This document shows positions 58,159 through 64,000 of a stretch of DNA of 64,000 bases, piece by piece. Every line of letters begins with the position of its first letter. Position 1 is the first letter of the stretch. The DNA comes from Micromonospora echinofusca. GTDB taxonomy: Bacteria; Actinomycetota; Actinomycetes; Mycobacteriales; Micromonosporaceae. Location of the stretch: positions 5,979,001 to 6,043,000 of the forward strand of contig NZ_LT607733.1 of NCBI RefSeq assembly GCF_900091445.1, written 5' to 3'. The notes beneath the pieces were generated by a model that saw only the letters and a list, made by a program, of their open reading frames with translations, did not search any database and was not told the DNA's origin. Position numbers and translations under genes: made by a program.

Positions 58159-58517
58159 GGGGTCAAGTGTTACAGCTCGCCTCTCGGGACACCAGAGGGT
58201 GTAACAGGTTTCCGGAGACACTTTCAGCGCGGCCCGGCGGCTCCCGGCAGCCGGTCAAACTATGACTTGGGTCACTATGGAAAGGTGAATCCACCCAACA
58301 GCCGCATAGCGGCTCGATATCCCGCCTACTTGGCAAGTTGCCAGGTGTCGGGTTCTGGCGCCGCGCCGATCCGCACGTAGACTTCCCCCGTCACACCGAT
58401 CGGCTGCCGACGATCGCCCGAGAAACACGGAGGGCGCATCCCCCGCCTCGGCGAGCCGCCGATCCGTCCGACAACCAGCCGGGCCCCCCGGCCCTGACAT
58501 CTGGAGCTCATCCACTC
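58159..58517. other. 359-base divergent intergenic region (paaA / serine hydrolase 1)
   Basis: It contains TGTTACA-N25-TGTAACA next to paaA (58168-58206), AGCCGC-ATA-GCGGCT (58300-58314) and the palindrome TGGCAA-G-TTGCCA (58331-58343). The left two thirds are AT-richer than the flanks. It should carry the promoters of both directions. No coding frame and no clear riboswitch were recognised. Confidence 0.55.
58168..58206 (-). promoter_or_regulatory. Candidate operator upstream of paaA
   Basis: Inverted heptamers TGTTACA (58168-58174) and TGTAACA (58200-58206) are separated by 25 bases and lie directly before the paaA start. No match to a known PaaR consensus was seen. Confidence 0.35.
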
Positions 58518-59471
58518 ATGCGATCCCGCGTGACCCTGGTGCTCGCCGTCGTGGCGGTCCTCCTCGGTGGCGGCCTGCTCGTCCCGGCCGCGTACGCCCG
58601 ACTCGCCGGCGACGACTCCGCGAGCGGCGGAAGCGGTGGCGGAAGCGTCGCGGCGCCCGCGCCGGTCCCGCCCGCGCCGCCGACCCTGGCCGCCGGCCCG
58701 GTGGCGGTGGACTTCAAGGGCGAGTTCTTCTCGTGGGCCCTGATGGACCGGGAGACCGGCGAGATCTCCGGGTCGAAGAACCTGGCCTCGACCAGCTCCA
58801 CCGAGTCGATGATCAAGGCCTGGTTCGCGGCGGACTACCTCCGCCAGCTCGGCGACAAGCCGCTGCCGGCCGAGCGCAAGAAGCAGATCACCACCGCCAT
58901 CCGGGACAGCAACGACGACGCCGCCAACGCCCTGTACGGCGCGGTGGGCCGGGCCGCCACGATCAAGCGGATGATCAGCACCTGCGAACTCACCGACACC
59001 AAGCCGGGCAACGTGCCCGGCTACGTGGGCTGGTGGAGCTTCACCCGGATGTCCCCGCGCGACGCCGTCCGGCTCGGCGACTGCATCGCCGACGGCACGG
59101 CCGCCGGCCCCAAGTGGACGAAGCTCCTGCTGGACGAGATGAGCAAGGTCAGGGGCAGCACGGCCGCCAAGGACCAGAAGGCCCGGTCCGGCGGCGGCCG
59201 CTGGGGCATCATCGACGGCCTCCCCCCGTCGATCGTCAGCCAGGGCCCGGTCAGCATGAAGAACGGCTGGACGCCCCTCAACTACGACGGCAACTGGCAC
59301 GTCAGCTGCCTCGCCGTCACCGACAGGTGGAGCCTCGCGGTGATGCTCCGCTACCCGCAGAAGAGCGGCCTCACCTACGGCGCGCAGGTCTGCGCCTCGG
59401 TCGCCAGCCAGCTCGTGACCCCGCAGCCGGGCGCCGCTCTCAAGGTGCCGCAGCCCGTCGGGAAGCTCTGA
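58518..59471 (+). CDS. Secreted serine hydrolase (beta-lactamase fold) 1
   Basis: 317 residues. N-terminal hydrophobic export segment (RSRVTLVLAVVAVLLGGGLLV), a Gly/Ser/Pro linker, then a penicillin-binding-protein/beta-lactamase fold domain: SxxK as SMIK (Ser97, Lys100), SND (131-133) and KNG (248-250) in place of KTG. Two Cys (TCELTD, GDCIAD) may pair. Predicted periplasmic or surface serine hydrolase; class and substrate are not determined. The stop overlaps the ATG of the next gene (TGATG). Confidence 0.85.
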   Translation: MRSRVTLVLAVVAVLLGGGLLVPAAYARLAGDDSASGGSGGGSVAAPAPVPPAPPTLAAGPVAVDFKGEFFSWALMDRETGEISGSKNLASTSSTESMIKAWFAADYLRQLGDKPLPAERKKQITTAIRDSNDDAANALYGAVGRAATIKRMISTCELTDTKPGNVPGYVGWWSFTRMSPRDAVRLGDCIADGTAAGPKWTKLLLDEMSKVRGSTAAKDQKARSGGGRWGIIDGLPPSIVSQGPVSMKNGWTPLNYDGNWHVSCLAVTDRWSLAVMLRYPQKSGLTYGAQVCASVASQLVTPQPGAALKVPQPVGKL

Positions 59472-60418
59472 TGGCGCGGCAGCGTCGGGCCTCCGGGTCG
59501 GCCGACGCCTCCCCCGGCAAGCTGATCGTCATCGCGGTGGTCCTCATCGGCCTGGTGCTCGTCTCGCTCCGGTTGCTGCCGGGCTCGCCGTTCGAGTCCA
59601 CCGCCGCCGCGAAGTGGGGCACCCCCGCCGGCTCCGCCGAGCGCGCCACGACGGCTCCCAGCGACCGCAGCTCGCGGCCGTCCCCGTCGCCGACGCCGAG
59701 CCCCGCCCCGGAGCCGCTGCCGTTCGAGGCGAAGGACCTCGACCTGGACATCGAGGGCTGGTACTCCTGGAGTGTCCTCGACCGCCGCAACGGCGAGATC
59801 ATCGGCTCGGACAACATGGACGAGACCAGCACCACCGCGTCGCTGATCAAGGCGTGGATCGTCGCGGACTACCTGCGCCGCGCCGATGAGAAGGGCCAGA
59901 CCCCGAGCGCCGCCAAGCTCGCCGACGCCACGAAGATCATCCGGGACAGCGACAACACCCGGACCCAGCAGTTCTACAACGCGCTGGGCGGGTCCGCCTC
60001 GATCAAGCGGCTGCTCTCCAAGTGCGAGCTGACCGACAGCAGCGTCGCCAGCGACGGCGGCTGGAGCCGTACCGCCCTCTCCCCCCGGGACACCGCCCGG
60101 ATGGGCGCCTGCATCGCCGACGGCCGCGCCGCCGGGCCGCAGTGGACCAAGTGGCTGATCGGCGAGATGCGGCTCGTCCGGGGCGGCGGGGACTTCGGCA
60201 TCCGCAAGGCGTTCCCGGCCGCGGAGCGCAAGACCATCGCCATCAAGAACGGCTGGATCGACCGTACGCGCGAGCAGGAGATGCACATCAACTGCCTCGC
60301 CATCGGCGACACCTGGACGATGGGCGTGATGGTCCGCTACCCGATCGGCAAGGGCTACGAGTACGGCATGAAGAACTGCCAGAAGATCACCGAAGCCCTC
60401 CTGCGCCCCACCACCTAG
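59471..60418 (+). CDS. Membrane-anchored serine hydrolase (beta-lactamase fold) 2
   Basis: 315 residues, paralogous to the preceding gene. Signal anchor GKLIVIAVVLIGLVLVSLRLL, a Ser/Pro-rich spacer (SSRPSPSPTPSPAPEP), then the same domain with SLIK (Ser124, Lys127), SDN (160-162) and KNG (259-261). Cys residues align with paralogue 1 (KCELTD, GACIAD). The ATG overlaps the preceding TGA, so the two are coupled and may act together on the same wall substrate. Downstream is the convergent mqnA gene. Confidence 0.85.
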   Translation: MARQRRASGSADASPGKLIVIAVVLIGLVLVSLRLLPGSPFESTAAAKWGTPAGSAERATTAPSDRSSRPSPSPTPSPAPEPLPFEAKDLDLDIEGWYSWSVLDRRNGEIIGSDNMDETSTTASLIKAWIVADYLRRADEKGQTPSAAKLADATKIIRDSDNTRTQQFYNALGGSASIKRLLSKCELTDSSVASDGGWSRTALSPRDTARMGACIADGRAAGPQWTKWLIGEMRLVRGGGDFGIRKAFPAAERKTIAIKNGWIDRTREQEMHINCLAIGDTWTMGVMVRYPIGKGYEYGMKNCQKITEALLRPTT

Positions 60419-60448
60419 ACCCGGCCCCCGCCGGTTCGGTCGAAGGGC

Positions 60449-61333
<885 letters not shown>

Positions 61334-62653
61334 TCAGCGGGCCGGGGCGGGAGTGGCCAACCCCGCATCCGCCGCCGGCCCCTCCTCCCGCCCCTCGACC
61401 GGCCCGCCGTGCCCGGGTGCCCCCGATCCGGCTGGGGCGCCGGTCGCCCGGGCACGGCGGACGGACCGGACGACGACCGGCACGAACGCCGCCACCACCA
61501 GCAGGCCGGCCACGCCGGCGCCCGCGATCAGGGGGCGCGGCGCCAGCAGGGCCAGCAGGGCGCCCCCGATCAGGTAGCCGCCCATCGAGCCGCCCTGCAC
61601 CGCCGCGCCGTAGAGGGCGTACGCCCGGCCGCGCGACACCTCCGGCACGCGCCGGGCGGTGAGCAGGTTGGCGAAGACGTTCTCCCCGCCGTTCGCCGCG
61701 CCCGCGACCAGCCAGAGCGGGACCAGCAGCGCGGCCGTGGGCACGGCGGCGGCGACGATCACCGTCAGGCAGATGCCACCGAGCGTCGTCAGCACCCCGT
61801 ACACCAGGGCGGCGTCGTCGCTGAGGCGGTGGGCGAGCCGGGCGCAGAGCCAGCTGCCCGGCAGCATCCCCGCCATCCAGGCGGCACCGACCAACCCGTA
61901 CGTGGTGGGCGTGCCGCCCAGGGTCTCCCGGATGAAGAAGACCTCGATCACGTTGATGCCGCCCACGGCCGTGATGACCGCGGCCGTGCCGAGGACGACG
62001 ACCAGCAGCAGCGGGTCGCGACGCAGCCGCCACGCCGGGGCGCCCTCGACCCCGCGCGCGGGTGTGGCGGCGGCCCGTCGGCCGCCCCGGCGGGTGCGCA
62101 GCAGCAGCCCCGCGACCACCAGCGCGAGGTAGCTCCCAGCGTCGATGAGCAGCGGTACGCGCGTGCCGAACTGCCCGACCAGAAGCCCGGCGAGCACCGG
62201 GCCGGCCAGCGCGCCCAGGGTGCTGGCCGTCTGGCTGATCGCGCTGGCCCGGGGCAGGTCGGCGGGGCGCACCATCGCCGGCAGCAGGGCCGCCAGGCAG
62301 GGCTGGGTCACGGCGAGCCCGCAGGCGAGCAGCGCGACGAGCCCGACGATCAGGGCCGGGTGCTCGGCGAAGGCGAGCAGGGCGCAGACGCCGGCCTGCG
62401 CCAGGCCGGCGGTGACCAGCAGCGTACGGCTGTCCACCCGGTCGGCGAGCCGTCCGGTGAGCGGGGCGAGCACCACCAGCGGGAGGGTGGCCGCCAGCAG
62501 CAGTCCGGAGACGGCGAGGCCGCCGGCCCCGGCGGCCTGGAGCGCGAGCGCCAGGGCGGTGGCGGCGAGGAAGTCGCCGCACATCGAGGTGCCGCGCGCG
62601 CCGGCGGCGAGCCAGACGTCGGACCAGCGCGATCCGTCAGCCATGAAGGACAT
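61334..62653 (-). CDS. MFS transporter (exporter type)
   Basis: 439 residues from the ATG at 62653 (ATG 62644 and TTG 62689 are alternatives). About twelve helices, with the A-like motif LTGRLADRVDSRTLLVTAG and a second-half SWLCARLAHRLSDDAAL. The layout resembles actinobacterial drug and metabolite exporters. The ArsR-type regulator directly upstream on the same strand is 42 bases away and probably controls it. The C-terminal 45 residues are a Gly/Pro/Ala-rich tail. Confidence 0.88.
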   Translation of the reverse strand: MSFMADGSRWSDVWLAAGARGTSMCGDFLAATALALALQAAGAGGLAVSGLLLAATLPLVVLAPLTGRLADRVDSRTLLVTAGLAQAGVCALLAFAEHPALIVGLVALLACGLAVTQPCLAALLPAMVRPADLPRASAISQTASTLGALAGPVLAGLLVGQFGTRVPLLIDAGSYLALVVAGLLLRTRRGGRRAAATPARGVEGAPAWRLRRDPLLLVVVLGTAAVITAVGGINVIEVFFIRETLGGTPTTYGLVGAAWMAGMLPGSWLCARLAHRLSDDAALVYGVLTTLGGICLTVIVAAAVPTAALLVPLWLVAGAANGGENVFANLLTARRVPEVSRGRAYALYGAAVQGGSMGGYLIGGALLALLAPRPLIAGAGVAGLLVVAAFVPVVVRSVRRARATGAPAGSGAPGHGGPVEGREEGPAADAGLATPAPAR

Positions 62654-62695
62654 ACTTCGAAAATAATCCTTCACAACTGCGCGGGGCAACCCCTC

Positions 62696-63280
62696 CTACG
62701 CCAGCGGCACCGTCCGGTACTGCACCGCCACCGTGCGCGCCCCGGCCGGCGGATCGGCCTGCCGGTTGCGCTGCCGGTACGGCTCGAACAACGCGCTGAC
62801 CGCCTCGTTCAGCCCGGCCAGTTCGTCGGCGGTGAGCAGCAGCAGGGTGTCGCTGAACAACGCGACGTCGTACCACTCGGCGGGCTCGTCACCGGCGCGG
62901 CGCAACCAGTCCCGCGTCCGCTGCATGTCGCGGGCCGCGTGTGCCTCCACCAGCGCTTCCTCGGCGGCGCGCGCATCGGGGCCGGCGGAGCGACCCGCGT
63001 CGACCATCAGGCTCCGGCCGACCGTGCGCCACAGCCGCTCGCGCGCGTCCCCCCGGCTCGGCGCCTGCTCCACCAGGCCCGACTTCGCCAGCGCCCGGAG
63101 GTGGTAGCTGGTCGCGCTCGGCGACAGCCCGGCGACCTCCGCGCACTCGGTGGCGGTCGCGCCGCCCTCCACCACGCCCAGGTGTTCCATGATCGCGATT
63201 CGGGCCGGATGGGCCAGCGCCCGCATCACCTGCGGGTCGCTGACCGTCATCCGGCGCTGTTCGGGACGCGCCTCCGTCAT
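62696..63280 (-). CDS. ArsR-type winged-helix regulator
   Basis: 194 residues from the ATG at 63280 (ATG 63250 is possible). The N-terminal wHTH has VMRALAHPARIAIMEHLG and TATECAEVAGLSPSATSYHLRALAKSGLVEQAP, typical of ArsR-like regulators. It lacks the metal-binding Cys-x-Cys of arsenic/cadmium sensors. A C-terminal helical half of about 100 residues follows. Probable repressor of the MFS gene downstream in the same transcript. Confidence 0.88.
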   Translation of the reverse strand: MTEARPEQRRMTVSDPQVMRALAHPARIAIMEHLGVVEGGATATECAEVAGLSPSATSYHLRALAKSGLVEQAPSRGDARERLWRTVGRSLMVDAGRSAGPDARAAEEALVEAHAARDMQRTRDWLRRAGDEPAEWYDVALFSDTLLLLTADELAGLNEAVSALFEPYRQRNRQADPPAGARTVAVQYRTVPLA

Positions 63281-63507
63281 GCGCCCATGATTCCTGGTCG
63301 CCCGCCCGCGTGGGCCGCCGGCCGGGCAGTACCGGGGGTTCGCCCGGCGGCGGCGCCACGGGCGAAATCCGGTGGAGCGTGCCGCGCCGGGCGCGTAAAA
63401 TGTCAGGCCGCTGACGGCCATGGTGAGAGTGACCACCGCATCGGACGTCCCGCGCCGGGGGCCGGCCATCCGCCCGCCGGACACGCGAGCGATCGGCAGA
63501 TGACCCG

Positions 63508-64000
63508 ATGGGATCCACCGTGACCGCACTCGACCTCGACCTCGATGCCGACCTCGCCGCCGAGCGCCAGCACCTCGCCACCTCCCGGGCGGCCCTGGCC
63601 CAGATGCGGCAACGCGCCGAGGCCCTCTTCTCCACCGGCGACCAGGTGGCCGGCGACGCGTACGCGGCCGAGACGCTCGGGCGCACCCTGGCCCGCCGGG
63701 TCGCCGAACTCGCCGACGACCCCACCACGCCGCTCTTCTTCGGACGCCTCGACTTCGGCCCGGCGACCGGCGCCCCACCCGCCGACGACGACCGCCCCGG
63801 GGACCCCGACGACGGAACCGACGGGTGGCACGCGGACCACGCCGGACGGCGCTACCACGTCGGCCGGCGGCACGTCACCGACGACCGGGGCGAGCCGCTG
63901 GTGCTGGACTGGCGGGCGCCGGTCTCCCGGTCGTTCTACCGGGCGAGCGCCCGCGACCCGCAGGGCGTGGCGGTACGGCGCCGCTTCGGGTTCAGCAACG
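63508..64000 (+). CDS. HelD/HelR-like RNA polymerase-recycling ATPase, partial
   Basis: The N-terminal 164 residues are visible; the gene runs off the right edge. An amphipathic coiled-coil arm (LAAERQHLATSRAALAQMRQRAEAL) is followed by the segment FFGRLDF and by YHVGRRHVTDDRGEPLVLDWRAPVSRSFYRA and VAVRRRFGF, which are typical of the HelD/HelR family of superfamily 1-like motors that release stalled RNA polymerase. The helicase motifs lie beyond the window. A GTG at 63520 is an alternative start. A TAAAAT hexamer at 63396-63401 is a possible -10. Confidence 0.85.
   Translation, partial: MGSTVTALDLDLDADLAAERQHLATSRAALAQMRQRAEALFSTGDQVAGDAYAAETLGRTLARRVAELADDPTTPLFFGRLDFGPATGAPPADDDRPGDPDDGTDGWHADHAGRRYHVGRRHVTDDRGEPLVLDWRAPVSRSFYRASARDPQGVAVRRRFGFSN

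Noticed and set aside
58159-58517. Cyclic di-AMP (ydaO-type) riboswitch upstream of the wall-hydrolase genes
   Set aside because: Such riboswitches often precede wall genes in actinobacteria, but the conserved core sequences were not found here.
63281-63507. Rifamycin-associated element upstream of the HelD/HelR-like gene
   Set aside because: No GGGnCTTGC-type inverted repeat is present; only a generic GGCCGC...GCGGCC-like dyad was seen.

Overview
The window is very GC-rich, actinobacterial chromosomal DNA. Gene content, codon use, frequent GTG starts and GTGA/ATGA stop-start overlaps point to the Micromonosporaceae (a Micromonospora-like genome). Assignments come from reading the translated sequence; no database search was run. 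No tRNA, rRNA, CRISPR array, insertion sequence or integrase was recognised.

Layout. 1-2.8 kb: a degenerate Fic-like gene running off the left edge, then acetyl-CoA synthetase. 3.0-11.3 kb: three tandem secreted M6 (immune inhibitor A-type) metalloproteases, each followed by a hairpin terminator. 11.4-13.4 kb: a lipoprotein, an alpha/beta-hydrolase without a nucleophile and a small unknown gene. 13.4-20.7 kb: part of a type VII (ESX-like) secretion locus: a very large repeat-bearing SseB-type protein, a mycosin whose reading frame is broken, two WXG100 proteins and EccE. The core genes eccB, eccC and eccD are not in the window. 20.8-28.6 kb: small membrane and transport genes, an ECF sigma/anti-sigma pair, a PhoX-type phosphatase preceded by a clear PHO box, and an IclR/MFS divergent pair.

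28.6-48.9 kb: a respiratory block on the minus strand. The complete 14-gene nuoA-N operon (NADH dehydrogenase I) is flanked downstream by a polyprenyl diphosphate synthase and upstream by a geranylgeranyl-reductase-type flavoprotein (possible menaquinone side-chain reductase) and menG. With mqnC (52-53 kb) and mqnA (60-61 kb) the window encodes several steps of futalosine-route menaquinone synthesis, so the quinone and the enzyme that reduces it are encoded together.

49.0-51.8 kb: two paralogous LPxTG wall-anchored proteins. 53.4-54.4 kb: a peptidoglycan amidase preceded by a separate signal-peptide ORF. 54.4-58.2 kb: the paaABCDE phenylacetyl-CoA epoxidase operon. 58.5-60.4 kb: two coupled serine (beta-lactamase-fold) hydrolases. 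61.3-63.3 kb: an MFS exporter with an ArsR-type regulator. The right edge cuts a HelD/HelR-type RNA polymerase-recycling ATPase.

Most worth a second look: the ECF sigma factor whose only well-placed start codon is ATC; the frameshifted mycosin; the possible effector/immunity pair beside the type VII genes; a repeat family inside the nuo and paa operons that carries the ribosome-binding sites of nuoN and nuoG; and the PHO box in front of phoX.
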